Part shown: one piece after another, positions 1-7,677 of the stretch
Layout of the letters: each line of letters opens with the position of its first letter
Position numbering within the stretch: position 1 is the first letter of the stretch
From: an uncultured Eubacteriales bacterium
GTDB lineage: Bacteria > Bacillota > Clostridia > Oscillospirales > CAG-272
NCBI GenBank assembly: GCA_934467435.1
Contig: CAKSLR010000034.1
Location: forward strand, 1-13,378
DNA length: 13,378 nt
Direction of reading: 5' to 3'
The notes under the pieces: generated by a model
What the model was told of the DNA's origin: nothing
Database searches by the model: none
The model's input: only the letters and a program-made list of their open reading frames with translations
Position numbers and translations under genes: made by a program

Positions 1-17
1 GGGGAAGGAGAAACGAT

Positions 18-809
18 ATGAAACTTCGGATGGGGATTTGCCGCCAGATGCACGAGATGCCGGCGGCGCTGACGACCGACTACGATTACCTGGAACCTGC
101 CGTTGCCGCCATGATGGGAATGGAGGACGACGCCTTCCGCCGCGCGCGGGACCTGCTGCTTGCCTCCCCCCTGCGGGCGGAGAGCGCCAACTGCCTGCTG
201 CCCGGCACGGCGGTGCTTTACGGCGAAAAAAAGGACACCGAGGCGGTGTATGAATCCGTGAAGCGCGCCTTTTCGCGGCTGGCGGAAATCGGCTGCCACC
301 TGGTGGTGTTCGGCAGCGGCGGGGCGCGGCGCGTGCCGGACGGTATGACGCGCGCGGCGGCGGAAGAGCGCTTTACCGAAGTGGTGGCGGGGGTTGCCGA
401 CCTTGCCGCGCCCTACGGCATCCGCGTGGCGATTGAGCCGCTGCGGGCGAGCGAAACGAACTATCTGCACACCCTTGCCGAGGGGGCGGCGGTGGCAAGA
501 CTGACCGGGCGCGACAATGTGGGCGTGACGGCGGACCTTTACCACATGGCGACGTCCGGCGAGGGGATGGGCGCCCTCTCCGCCATCGGGGAGCGGCTGT
601 TCCACGCCCATATCAGCAACCCCTCCGACCGTTCGTTCCCCGCGCGGGAGAAGGCGGCGGACTTTGCCGAATGCCGCGCGTTTCTGCTTGGGCTGCGGGC
701 GGCGAACTACCGCGGCTGCCTGACCGTGGAAGCCGTAAAGGGCGACGCGGCGACCGAAGCCGCAACCAGCCTGCGCGACCTGCGCGCGGCACTTGCCGAA
801 ATCGGCTGA
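18..809 (+). CDS. Sugar-phosphate isomerase/epimerase-like TIM-barrel protein (AP endonuclease family 2 fold)
   Basis: A complete 263-residue protein with the hallmarks of the xylose-isomerase-like TIM-barrel superfamily (IolE, IolI, tagatose/psicose epimerase relatives). These enzymes use a divalent metal to isomerise or epimerise sugars or sugar phosphates in the cytoplasm. Four metal-ligand motifs are visible in the expected order: E140 in VAIEPL, D173 in TADLYHM (with H176), H198 in LFHAHISN, and E238 in LTVEAV. The usual family length is 250-300 residues. AAGGAG at 5-10 lies 7 nt before the ATG, which fixes the start. The promoter and any upstream partner are outside the window. Two hairpin terminators follow, so this is the last gene of its unit. 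The fold assignment is confident; the substrate cannot be read from the sequence. Confidence 0.88.
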   Translation: MKLRMGICRQMHEMPAALTTDYDYLEPAVAAMMGMEDDAFRRARDLLLASPLRAESANCLLPGTAVLYGEKKDTEAVYESVKRAFSRLAEIGCHLVVFGSGGARRVPDGMTRAAAEERFTEVVAGVADLAAPYGIRVAIEPLRASETNYLHTLAEGAAVARLTGRDNVGVTADLYHMATSGEGMGALSAIGERLFHAHISNPSDRSFPAREKAADFAECRAFLLGLRAANYRGCLTVEAVKGDAATEAATSLRDLRAALAEIG

Positions 810-823
810 CCCTGCCCGGATGC

Positions 824-864
824 AAAAATCCCTCCCCCGCCCGATGGGCGGGGGAGGGATTTTT
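824..864. terminator. Bidirectional intrinsic terminator
   Basis: A perfect inverted repeat: 19-bp stem, 3-nt GAT loop. The GC core (CCCTCCCCCGCCC) is flanked by A5 on the left and T5 on the right, so it can terminate transcription from either side. It lies 14 nt after the stop of the + strand isomerase-like gene and is also downstream of the minus-strand LRR lipoprotein that ends at 954. Confidence 0.88.
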
Positions 865-915
865 GCGGGGAGGAGACGAAAAAAACAGAGCCGACAGCCA
901 AGGGAAACGGCTCGC

Positions 916-955
916 AAGCGCCCCGCCCGTTCGGGCGGGGCGCTTTTTTGTTTTT
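916..955 (+). terminator. Second intrinsic terminator, + orientation
   Basis: A perfect 14-bp stem, AAGCGCCCCGCCCG paired across a TT centre (916-945), continues into TTTTTTGTTTTT (944-955). The T-tract lies only on the + side, so it serves + strand transcription coming past the first terminator. It abuts the stop codon of the convergent minus-strand LRR gene; read from that side it is a hairpin without a good U-tract. Confidence 0.75.
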
Positions 956-2585
956 ACCAGGCGGCGGGAACCCCATCGACATAGTGCCAATAGTTCCCTT
1001 CGGAGGTGGGCTTTGCCTCGGAATAGAAGAACACACGGATGCCGTCTGCCTCCCACCCGTCGGTGTTCTCCAGGGCGCGCCACTCCTCGGCGCTGCCGCA
1101 ATAATAGAGGTCGGGGAGCGCGGCTTGTTCGCCGGAGGGCAGGGTCGCGCGTCCGCCGAACGCCCCTTTCCCCAGGAAGCGCAGACTACGGGGCAGGATA
1201 AAGCGGCGGATGTTGGTCGCGCGGAGCGCGTCTTTGCCGATGCTCTCTAACCCCTCCGGCAGAACCCATTCGGCAATCGGCTCTTCATACGCCGCACCGA
1301 TGTCGTGAAGCGCCCCTCTGCCGATGGCGCGGAGGGCACGCGGCAATTCGACCACACGCAGTTTTTTGCTGCGGCACCCTTCCAGCACCGTCAGCCCCGC
1401 GGGGAGGTGGACTTCTTCCAAAGTTTCCGCACCCGTAAGGACTCCGCTGTGAATATATTCCACGCTGTCCGGGAAGGTGATTTTTTTCAGCCGTTTCTTC
1501 TTCAGCGCCGGGCCAAGCGCCCCAATGACCACACTGCGGATGCCGGCGGGAAAATCCTCGGGCCGCAGTTCTTCGGCATCCCCCCGGTATTTCAGCAGCA
1601 TGCTGCCTACCACCACAAAATCATCGGTGGTCTCCTCGGAAAGGTGGCGATACCACGGGGTGCCCTGGAACCAACTCTTGCACAAAACCCCCTGCCCGAA
1701 CGTCACCTCCGTGAGCGCCAAGCACTGGATAAAAGCCCATTCTTCAATGACCAGATTCCCGTCGGGGAAGTGCAGGGTGCGCAGCCCGCTGTCTTGAAAT
1801 GCAGCCTCCCCGATCCGTTGCAGCCCGGCAGGGAATGTGATCGCCGTCAGACCCCCGCACGAGCTGAAGGCGTCATCACCGATCTCCCGCAGCCCGGCGG
1901 GGAAGACGACTTCCGCAAGGTTCGCACAACCGGTGAAAGCCTTTTCACCGATCCAACGTATCGTATCCGGGAAGATGACTTTTTTTAACTTTTTTTGCGC
2001 CTGAAATGCTTTTCCTGTCACTGCCACCACCGGGGCGCCGTTGTAGGTAGCGGGAATTTTCAGCGTACCGCTTTTCGGCAGTTGCATGCTGCCCTCGCTG
2101 ACCGCGTAGCCCATTTCCTCGTCCAGCCATGTGTAGGCGAGCCCGGCGGTCTCTTTTTCTTCGTCCTCGCCCGGGTTCTCCGTGGGGTCTTTGCCGGGAT
2201 TGACGGCGGGGTCTTTCCCGGGCGTGGGGGCGGTGCCGTGATCCCGCAGGGTCAGCATGAGCGTTGCCGCGGCAGAATCGCGATAGTGCTCGCCGTCCCC
2301 GAGCGCCGTCACGGTCACGGTATGAATGCCCGCCGAAACCAGCGTATAGAGGTCAAAGCGGCAGTCGGTTACCCGTTTTGTCTGTTCGTCCACCGTCAGC
2401 GTGTAGGCTATGGCGTCCGGCACTTCGTCCCAGCGCAAAAGCCCATCCGAAACGCGCAGGTTTTCAGGCGCGGGGAGCGTCACCGTATCCACGCCCCCTG
2501 CGCAGGCGGCAAAGGGGAGGAGCAGCGCAAAGAGAAGCAGAATGCCGACTGCCCGTTTGATTTCAAAACAATGGTGTTGACCCAT
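954..2585 (-). CDS. BspA-like leucine-rich-repeat (LRR_5) lipoprotein, short paralogue
   Basis: A 543-residue surface lipoprotein. The open frame extends upstream to 2768, but the start at 2585 is chosen because AAAAGGGG (2593-2600) lies 7 nt before it, a consensus promoter lies just upstream, and it puts a signal peptide at the N terminus: K/R-rich start, hydrophobic segment about 13-27, lipobox FAAC with C28. An Fn3-like domain (about 37-114) is followed by a Pro/Gly/Asp/Glu linker with PGKDP repeats (about 116-146). LRR_5 repeats of about 23 residues follow (consensus IGEKAFTGCANLAEVVFPAGLRE), roughly five in tandem and others interrupted by a DDFVVVGSMLLKYRG insert. The C terminus has YYCGSAEEW and GNYWHYVDGVPAAW. 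BspA-like proteins are generally adhesins or binding proteins; the ligand is unknown. It is paralogous to, and divergent from, the gene at 2929-5289. Confidence 0.88.
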   Translation of the reverse strand: MGQHHCFEIKRAVGILLLFALLLPFAACAGGVDTVTLPAPENLRVSDGLLRWDEVPDAIAYTLTVDEQTKRVTDCRFDLYTLVSAGIHTVTVTALGDGEHYRDSAAATLMLTLRDHGTAPTPGKDPAVNPGKDPTENPGEDEEKETAGLAYTWLDEEMGYAVSEGSMQLPKSGTLKIPATYNGAPVVAVTGKAFQAQKKLKKVIFPDTIRWIGEKAFTGCANLAEVVFPAGLREIGDDAFSSCGGLTAITFPAGLQRIGEAAFQDSGLRTLHFPDGNLVIEEWAFIQCLALTEVTFGQGVLCKSWFQGTPWYRHLSEETTDDFVVVGSMLLKYRGDAEELRPEDFPAGIRSVVIGALGPALKKKRLKKITFPDSVEYIHSGVLTGAETLEEVHLPAGLTVLEGCRSKKLRVVELPRALRAIGRGALHDIGAAYEEPIAEWVLPEGLESIGKDALRATNIRRFILPRSLRFLGKGAFGGRATLPSGEQAALPDLYYCGSAEEWRALENTDGWEADGIRVFFYSEAKPTSEGNYWHYVDGVPAAW

Positions 2586-2643
2586 TTTTATTCCCCTTTT
2601 GTTCTCTGATTTTAGCAACCGTGATCCGGCTGCTCTTGCGTTC

Positions 2644-2672
2644 ATTATAGCGAAAACTCCATACCTTGTCAA
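2644..2672 (-). promoter_or_regulatory. Sigma-A promoter for the minus-strand LRR lipoprotein
   Basis: On the minus strand a perfect TTGACA (2667-2672) and a perfect TATAAT (2644-2649) are separated by exactly 17 bp. The leader to the ATG at 2585 would be about 50 nt and contains the AGGGG ribosome binding site. This is a full consensus match at ideal spacing. Confidence 0.9.
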
Positions 2673-2859
2673 TAGGAGTTGCGAAAAAGATTCAAATTTC
2701 CGAAATTTTATTGCCATGTTTTTTTCGCACTCCGGCTTTTTATCCGACACAAAGAAGGGATGCTGCATCCTATTTCATAGATACCGTTTGATTTTTGTGA
2801 AAATGCAGGTCATTTTCGTCACTTTTGATGAAAGGAAAAAAGAAAAATGCAAAACAGGC

Positions 2860-2888
2860 TTGACAAATTCTGCACGCCGTGGTATAAC
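2860..2888 (+). promoter_or_regulatory. Sigma-A promoter for the plus-strand LRR lipoprotein
   Basis: TTGACA (2860-2865) and TATAAC (2883-2888) are separated by 17 bp, one mismatch from full consensus. The leader to the ATG at 2929 is about 35 nt. Confidence 0.88.
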
Positions 2889-2928
2889 ATAGAAAAAAAG
2901 CCGAAATCGGCAAAAAGGAGTGTCATTT

Positions 2929-5289
2929 ATGAAGTCGTATCGTCTTGCGGGAATGCTTCTGTTTGTTTTGCTGCTTCTTTCCCTCGCGCTTGCAGGGTGC
3001 GGCGCCAAGGCACTCCCCACGCCGGAGAATCTGCGTGTGGCAGACGGGATTCTGACCTGGGACGAGGTGCCCGGCGCTTCTTCTTACGTGGTGGCGGTGA
3101 ACGGAAAGTCCGCCCGCGTATCCCGGTGCAGTTTTGACCTCTTCCGCCTGGCGGCGGCGGGCACGCACACCGTGACCGTAACGGCGGTCGGCGATGGGGA
3201 AAACGCCCTGGATTCCGCAGCGGCGACCCTCTCGGTCACGCTGGAAGAGAGAAAGGACGAAAACCCCGACGATCCCGGCAAAGACCCGGGGGATACGGAG
3301 GAAACGGAAACAACGGGGCTTTCCTACACGTGGCTGGAAGAAGCAATGGGCTATGCCGTCACCGGAGGAAATGTGCGGCTGCCGAAAAGCGGCACGCTGA
3401 AAATCCCTGCTACCTACAACGGCGAGCCGGTGGTGGCAGTAGCGAAAGAGGCATTCCGGGAAAAATACGGTCTGAGGAATCTCATTCTCCCCGACAGCGT
3501 GCGATGGATTGACGAACAGGCGTTCTACCACTGCGCCGAACTGGAGACAGTGACCCTCCCCGCGGGGCTGCGGGAGATCGGGAAAGAAGCATTCTTCCGA
3601 TGCGACAAACTGACGGAAGTCACGTTCCCCTCCGGTTTACGAACCATCGGCGACTATGCATTTTCGCAGTGCAGCCGGTTGCAAACCGCCGTCTTCGGGG
3701 AGGGCTTGCAGACCATTGGCGACTATGCGTTTTCGCAGTGCAGCGAACTGAAAACGGTCGTCTTTCCTACCGGCTTACAGACCATTGGCGAACGTGCGTT
3801 TTTCCTGTGCAGCGAGTTGGAAACCGTCACCTTCCCTGCAAGTTTACAGACCATTGACTTGGGTGCTTTTTCGGGTTGCGGGCTGCGCGCGGTCACGCTG
3901 CCCGCAGGCATACAAACCCTTCGTTCGAGCACCTTTTCCGGCTGCAGTCAACTGGAAACGGTCGTCTTTCCAGCCGGGTTACAGACCATTGAGGCAGGTG
4001 CCTTTTCCGGCTGCAGCCAACTGAAGGCAGTTGCCTTCCCCGCGGGGCTACAGACCATCGGTAACTCTGCTTTTTCGCGGTGCAGCGCCCTGAAAACGAT
4101 CACACTCCCCGCCGGGTTACAGACCCTCGGAAAATCCGCCTTTCTCAAGTGCAGTGCACTGGAAACCATCATCTTCCCTGCGGAATTGCAAGTCATCGGA
4201 GAGGGGGCTTTTTCGCAGTGCAGTACGCTGACGACAATCACCCTTCCCACCGGGTTACAGACCCTGGAAAACTATACGTTTTCGGGGTGTAGCGCACTGA
4301 AAACAATCGTCTTCCCTGCGGAATTGCAAGTCATCGGAGAGGGGGCTTTTTCAGGGTGCCGTGCACTGGAAACCATCGCCTTCCCTGCCGGGTTGCAGAC
4401 CATTGGTGATGGCGCGTTTTCTGCCAGCGGGTTGCGTGAAATCATCCTCCCCGATGGGGTCCGGGAGATCGGAGCCGATGCTTTTTGCGACTGTGAGAAC
4501 CTTTCGCAGGTCACACTGGGGACGAGAACGCTGTGCCGCTCTGCCTTTTTGAACACGCCGTGGCAGAACCGTAAGATTGCCGAGGCAAGCGGAGATTTTG
4601 TTGTCATCGGCAGCACGCTGCTTTATTACCGCGGGCAGGCGAAGGAACTGCGCGCCGGGGATTTTCCCGCCGGCATCCGCAGTGTGGTAAGGGGTGCCTT
4701 TGCCCAGACCGGGGTGGCAGCCGGGAGCACGCTGAAAGTTCTTGCCTTCCCCGAGAGTGTGGAATACATCGGTGCGATCGGCTTGCGGGAGGGGATTGAA
4801 GAACTGTACTTCCCGGACGAGTTGCAGAAACTGGAATCGCTGAGCAAGGATCCTTCCGGCATCATGCGGAGCCTGCGGGTGGTGCATCTGCCGCGGGCGC
4901 TGAAGATCATCGGCGGTTCGATGTTCTTCGACCTGGGGGCAGCGTATGAAGAGCCGCTTGCCGACCTGGTACTGCCCGACGGCGTGGAAGAAATTTGGGG
5001 GCGTGTGTTTTACGGTGCCAACATTCGCCGTTTTATCCTGCCCCGCAGCATAAAGAAGATCAGTAGCACTGCGTTTTACGGTCCGACAGCCGGGGAGGGA
5101 GACGACGAGCCGCCCCTGTTTATTCCAGAGATTTACTATTGCGGCAGCGCCAAGGAGTGGTACTCGATCCAAAGACTAGAGGGGTACTGGATTCTATCCA
5201 ATGTGCGCGTGTTCTTCTACTCCGAGGAAAAGCCCACCACCGTGGGGGACTATTGGCACTATGTGAATGGGGTTCCCACCGCCTGGTAA
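2929..5289 (+). CDS. BspA-like leucine-rich-repeat (LRR_5) lipoprotein, long paralogue
   Basis: A 786-residue surface lipoprotein. A GTG at 2920 is in frame, but the ATG at 2929 is preferred: AAGGAG (2915-2920) is 8 nt upstream of it and overlaps the GTG. The signal peptide ends in lipobox LAGC with C24. An Fn3-like domain spans about 30-105 and an acidic linker about 106-130 (DENPDDPGKDPGD). The shared motif LPKSGTLKIPATYNG leads into the LRR region. Fourteen tandem LRR_5 repeats (residues 195-514; twelve of 23 and two of 22 residues) follow, of the type GEGAFSGCSALETIVFPAGLQTI. Further degenerate repeats lie around a DFVVIGSTLLYYRGQ insert. The C terminus is YYCGSAKEW through GDYWHYVNGVPTAW. 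The likely role is an anchored adhesin or binding scaffold; the target is unknown. It differs from its divergent paralogue mainly by the expanded repeat array. Confidence 0.9.
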   Translation: MKSYRLAGMLLFVLLLLSLALAGCGAKALPTPENLRVADGILTWDEVPGASSYVVAVNGKSARVSRCSFDLFRLAAAGTHTVTVTAVGDGENALDSAAATLSVTLEERKDENPDDPGKDPGDTEETETTGLSYTWLEEAMGYAVTGGNVRLPKSGTLKIPATYNGEPVVAVAKEAFREKYGLRNLILPDSVRWIDEQAFYHCAELETVTLPAGLREIGKEAFFRCDKLTEVTFPSGLRTIGDYAFSQCSRLQTAVFGEGLQTIGDYAFSQCSELKTVVFPTGLQTIGERAFFLCSELETVTFPASLQTIDLGAFSGCGLRAVTLPAGIQTLRSSTFSGCSQLETVVFPAGLQTIEAGAFSGCSQLKAVAFPAGLQTIGNSAFSRCSALKTITLPAGLQTLGKSAFLKCSALETIIFPAELQVIGEGAFSQCSTLTTITLPTGLQTLENYTFSGCSALKTIVFPAELQVIGEGAFSGCRALETIAFPAGLQTIGDGAFSASGLREIILPDGVREIGADAFCDCENLSQVTLGTRTLCRSAFLNTPWQNRKIAEASGDFVVIGSTLLYYRGQAKELRAGDFPAGIRSVVRGAFAQTGVAAGSTLKVLAFPESVEYIGAIGLREGIEELYFPDELQKLESLSKDPSGIMRSLRVVHLPRALKIIGGSMFFDLGAAYEEPLADLVLPDGVEEIWGRVFYGANIRRFILPRSIKKISSTAFYGPTAGEGDDEPPLFIPEIYYCGSAKEWYSIQRLEGYWILSNVRVFFYSEEKPTTVGDYWHYVNGVPTAW
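3511..4470 (+). repeat. In-gene tandem array of 69-bp (23-residue) LRR_5 repeats
   Basis: Fourteen consecutive repeats of 69 bp (two are 66 bp) encode the leucine-rich solenoid. Some units are nearly identical at the DNA level: 4172-4214 and 4310-4352 are identical for 43 nt exactly 138 bp (two units) apart, and neighbouring units near 3646 and 3715 share long near-identical stretches. This indicates recent unit duplication or gene conversion. Confidence 0.9.
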
Positions 5290-5293
5290 ACAA

Positions 5294-5325
5294 AAATCCC
5301 CGCCCGATGGGCGGGGATTTCTTTT
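5294..5325. terminator. Bidirectional intrinsic terminator between convergent genes
   Basis: A 12-bp perfect stem (AAATCCCCGCCC) with a GAT loop spans 5294-5320. T-rich sequence follows on the + side (ATTTCTTTT) and T5 on the minus side. It lies 4 nt after the stop of the plus-strand LRR gene and downstream of the minus-strand membrane-protein gene ending at 5356, so it can serve both. The hairpin core is the same as in the terminator at 824-864. Confidence 0.85.
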
Positions 5326-5355
5326 GCGGCGCGGGGGCGGGGATGCCCCGCGCCA

Positions 5356-5700
5356 TCAGGGCAAGAGCAGGGCAAGGGCGAAGGACACCGCATCCGCCGC
5401 GAGAAGGACGGCAGATGCGACCCGCAGCACGAGTGCCGCGCGCCGCGCGGCGACCTTTTCGGCATGGCGGAGGGGGAGCGAAACCAGAATCACCACGACC
5501 GCGAAGAGCGCGGCGGCTGCCGCAGCGGCGACATACAGCACGACAAGGATGACGGCGGCAATGCCCTCGCCGAGGTCGGCGGCGCCGCCGCGCAGCGGCA
5601 GCCATGTGCCAAGGAGAGAGGCGGTGGCGACAGCGGCAAGGCAGAGCAGCACGAAAAACAGGACGGTGAGGACAAGAAACACACGTTGTTTGCGGTTCAT
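5356..5700 (-). CDS. Small integral membrane protein, unknown function
   Basis: A 114-residue, extremely hydrophobic protein that I do not recognise. Three predicted membrane segments lie at about residues 7-30, 47-75 (a long Ala/Val/Leu run) and 88-113. A basic loop (HAEKVAARR, about 79-87) separates the last two, and the start MNRKQR is basic. The start is supported by AAGGAGA 6-7 nt upstream of the ATG. No catalytic motif is visible. It is flanked upstream by the mscS terminator and downstream by a shared bidirectional terminator, so it is probably monocistronic. A role in the envelope is inference from hydrophobicity only. Confidence 0.7.
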   Translation of the reverse strand: MNRKQRVFLVLTVLFFVLLCLAAVATASLLGTWLPLRGGAADLGEGIAAVILVVLYVAAAAAAALFAVVVILVSLPLRHAEKVAARRAALVLRVASAVLLAADAVSFALALLLP

Positions 5701-5753
5701 GAGGTTCTCCTTTCGGGGGGATTCGGGGAAAAACGGACGCGAGCCGCCCCTAT

Positions 5754-5781
5754 ATAATGAAATAGGAAGAAAACCTGTCGA
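5754..5781 (-). promoter_or_regulatory. Possible promoter for the small membrane-protein gene
   Basis: On the minus strand TCGACA (5776-5781; five of six to TTGACA) is 16 bp from CATTAT (5754-5759; four of six). TATATA (5751-5756) is an alternative at 19 bp. It sits between the mscS terminator and the gene start, the expected place, but the match is mediocre. Confidence 0.4.
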
Positions 5782-5791
5782 AACGGCGCGA

Positions 5792-5820
5792 AGAAGAACC
5801 GCCGGACGGGCGTTTCTTCT
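5792..5820 (-). terminator. Probable terminator of mscS
   Basis: A 12-bp arm pair (5792-5803 and 5809-5820, one mismatch) with a 5-nt loop begins at the mscS stop codon. On the transcript the second arm is GGCGGUUCUUCU, so the 3' side is U-rich but not a clean U-run. Confidence 0.5.
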
Positions 5821-6647
5821 CAGCGGTCGAGGTGCACATCCATCTGCGGGAAGGGGATGGAGATGCCGTTTTCATCAAAGGCGCGCTTGACGCCCTCGTT
5901 CATATTGAAATACACATCCCAGTAATCGGCGGTTTTGCACCAGACGGTGGTGAAGAGATCGACGCTGCTTTCCCCGTGGCGGGTGACGCGGGCGCGCGGC
6001 GCGGGGTCGGCAAGCACCAGCGGGTCGGCGGCGGCGACCGAACGGATGATGTCCGCGGCACGGGCAAAATCATCGCCGTAGGAGATCGAGAAAGTCAGAT
6101 CGACCCGGCGGGTAGGTTTTTCGGAATAATTGGTGATCTCGGAGGTGGAGAGTTTGCCGTTCGGAAGGTAGACGACCTTATTATCGTTCGTGCGGATTTT
6201 GGTATTGCAGATGAAAATATCCTCTACCGTCCCCTCATAGCCGCCCGCGGCGATGAAATCGCCATCCCGGAAGGGGCGGGTGAAGAGCAGCAGCACACCG
6301 CCCGCAAAATTGGAGAGCGTGCCGTTGACGGCGAGCCCTATGCCGACACCGAGCGAGGCGATGAGCGCCGAGACGGCGGTGGTATCGATGCCGAGGTAAC
6401 TGACGAGCATGATGACGACCAGCGCCTTCAACCCCACCTTGACGATATAGGAAACGGTGCGGCAGATGGTTTCATCGATTTTCTGCTTGCCATCGGCGTG
6501 CCGTTTTTCGACCCGGGCGGCGACCGCGCGGGTAAGGCGGTTGATGAGGGCGAACGAAGCCACAAGCAAAACAATCGAAATGAGGAGGCGCACGCCGAAG
6601 GTGGTCGCCCAGTTGCGCAGGGTGGCAAGAAATTGATCCCAGTTCAT
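5820..6647 (-). CDS. mscS: Small-conductance mechanosensitive channel (MscS family)
   Basis: A 275-residue, full-length MscS-type channel, which forms a heptameric inner-membrane pore that opens under membrane tension to release solutes on hypo-osmotic shock. Membrane segments lie at about residues 18-36, 63-86 and 89-125. The third contains the pore-lining Gly/Ala-rich helix, visible as SLGVGIGLAVNGTLSNFAGG. It is followed by the conserved RPFRDGDFI (about 124-132) and the beta domain with YEGTVEDIFICNTKIRTNDN and VYLPNGKL. The cytoplasmic C-terminal domain ends with GISIPFPQMDVHL, typical of the family. AAGGAG lies about 9 nt before the ATG. A 54-residue ORF ends 39 nt upstream and may be co-transcribed from the promoter at 7066-7094. 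It appears intact; family assignment is secure. Confidence 0.95.
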   Translation of the reverse strand: MNWDQFLATLRNWATTFGVRLLISIVLLVASFALINRLTRAVAARVEKRHADGKQKIDETICRTVSYIVKVGLKALVVIMLVSYLGIDTTAVSALIASLGVGIGLAVNGTLSNFAGGVLLLFTRPFRDGDFIAAGGYEGTVEDIFICNTKIRTNDNKVVYLPNGKLSTSEITNYSEKPTRRVDLTFSISYGDDFARAADIIRSVAAADPLVLADPAPRARVTRHGESSVDLFTTVWCKTADYWDVYFNMNEGVKRAFDENGISIPFPQMDVHLDR

Positions 6648-6686
6648 GTGATTTTCTCCTTTATTTTGATTTTATGGGATGCGGTT

Positions 6687-6851
6687 TCAGAGGGAGGCAA
6701 GAAACCGGTCGCAGGCTTCGGCGCAGGCGCGGTCGTAATCCCCGGTCTCGGCAAGGTATTTGAGGACGGTATAGCGGTCGCGCAGAGAAAGCGCCCGCTT
6801 CATACCGCGCAGAATGGTTTCGCGGTCGGTGGTGACAAGGGGCTTTTCCAT
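6687..6851 (-). CDS. Small ORF or gene remnant upstream of mscS, unknown
   Basis: A 54-residue reading frame, MEKPLVTTDRETI through CDRFLASL, with a balanced, helical, protein-like composition, unlike the arginine-rich shadow frames around it. It ends 39 nt before mscS and lies downstream of a good promoter. The ribosome binding site is poor: GGAGGGAG is about 15 nt from the ATG, with a small inverted repeat (ATTTCC/GGAAAT) in between. Upstream, two other frames contain protein-like stretches (for example LENGYALRQRDPATVGAIFGG at about 6910-6975) that do not connect to it without frameshifts. It may be the surviving C-terminal end of a decayed gene. No family is recognised. Confidence 0.4.
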   Translation of the reverse strand: MEKPLVTTDRETILRGMKRALSLRDRYTVLKYLAETGDYDRACAEACDRFLASL

Positions 6852-7065
6852 TTCCCGCGGAAATCGCTCCCTCCGGTCAAAGGCAGGGAAAGCCCGGTGG
6901 CGGGGACCCCGCCGAAAATCGCGCCGACGGTGGCGGGGTCACGCTGCCGCAGGGCGTAGCCGTTTTCGAGCGCCGTATTGCAACAGAAACGGCGATTTGG
7001 CAACGACAAAGCGCAGGGCAACGGCAGTTGCCGGCAAAATTTTGTTTTGTCCCGTTCCTATGTTA

Positions 7066-7094
7066 ATTATATCGCGGCGCACGGCTTTTTGCAA
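7066..7094 (-). promoter_or_regulatory. Sigma-A promoter reading toward the small ORF and mscS
   Basis: On the minus strand TTGCAA (7089-7094) and a perfect TATAAT (7066-7071) are 17 bp apart. It marks the left border of the 3-kb gene-free region. The first plausible start codon downstream is about 205 nt away, a long leader for this window. Confidence 0.7.
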
Positions 7095-7507
7095 GGGGCG
7101 GGCGGAATTTTGTCGCGCTTGGACGGGCAGGAGCGAAAGTCACCAAATAAAAAGCAAGAAGGTGACAATGAAAAAAGAAGAGCGGCACGGAAAACGGGAG
7201 GAAAGGAACCAAAGATTCCGCCCGCTTCCCTTCTCCTGCCGGCATCCGCGGCTGCCGAAGGAGGGCTACGGTGCTTGCCGGCTACGGGCAGCAACGAAGG
7301 ACGCCGGGACGTGCCTGCTGCGGCGGCGAAGTGTCACCGCGGGGGAGACGGCATGGATTCTACCGGGCGCGGGATTCCCTGCCCGCGTTCCCCCACGGAG
7401 GGCGCCGCAGTTCCGGGGCGAGGCGGTTGCGGGCGCAACGGGCGCGGTAAGGTGCGCGGCATCCGATGCGCCTTCCCACCCGGGGGCGCCGCGCGATGGG
7501 GAAGAAC

Positions 7508-7537
7508 CGCCGGGGGCATTTTGCCCGGTGTTTTTTG
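7508..7537 (+). terminator. Terminator-like hairpin with no obvious gene upstream
   Basis: CCGGGGGCA-TTT-TGCCCGG, with a two-G bulge, is followed by TGTTTTTTG. It is oriented for + strand transcription, yet there is no supported + strand gene before it. A + strand small RNA is possible but unsupported; the T-run also forms part of the palindrome GTTTTTTGAAAAAAC. Confidence 0.3.
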
Positions 7538-7677
7538 AAAAAACCCAGAGCGGAAAGGTTCCGGCAAAAGAAGTGCAGAGGAGCCGCACCACCCCCGCAT
7601 CGGGCGCTGTTTGCGGGCAGCACCGCTCTGCGCCGGGGTGGCACGAAGATTCCGCCGGATACGGGTGCAAACAGAAT

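Larger units (their letters stand above)
2586..2928. other. Divergent promoter region between the two LRR lipoprotein genes
   Basis: This 343-bp spacer is clearly more AT-rich than its surroundings. It holds a consensus promoter for each flanking gene. The two -35 elements are about 187 bp apart and face outward. Between them (about 2673-2859) I see A/T-rich DNA and no convincing gene or operator. A short hairpin, GCCGA-AA-TCGGC (2900-2911), lies in the leader of the + strand gene just before its ribosome binding site. Confidence 0.7.

Noticed and set aside
2586..2768. 61-residue N-terminal extension of the minus-strand LRR protein
   Set aside because: It would cover the consensus promoter and displace the signal peptide and lipobox to an internal position; the ribosome binding site supports the start at 2585.
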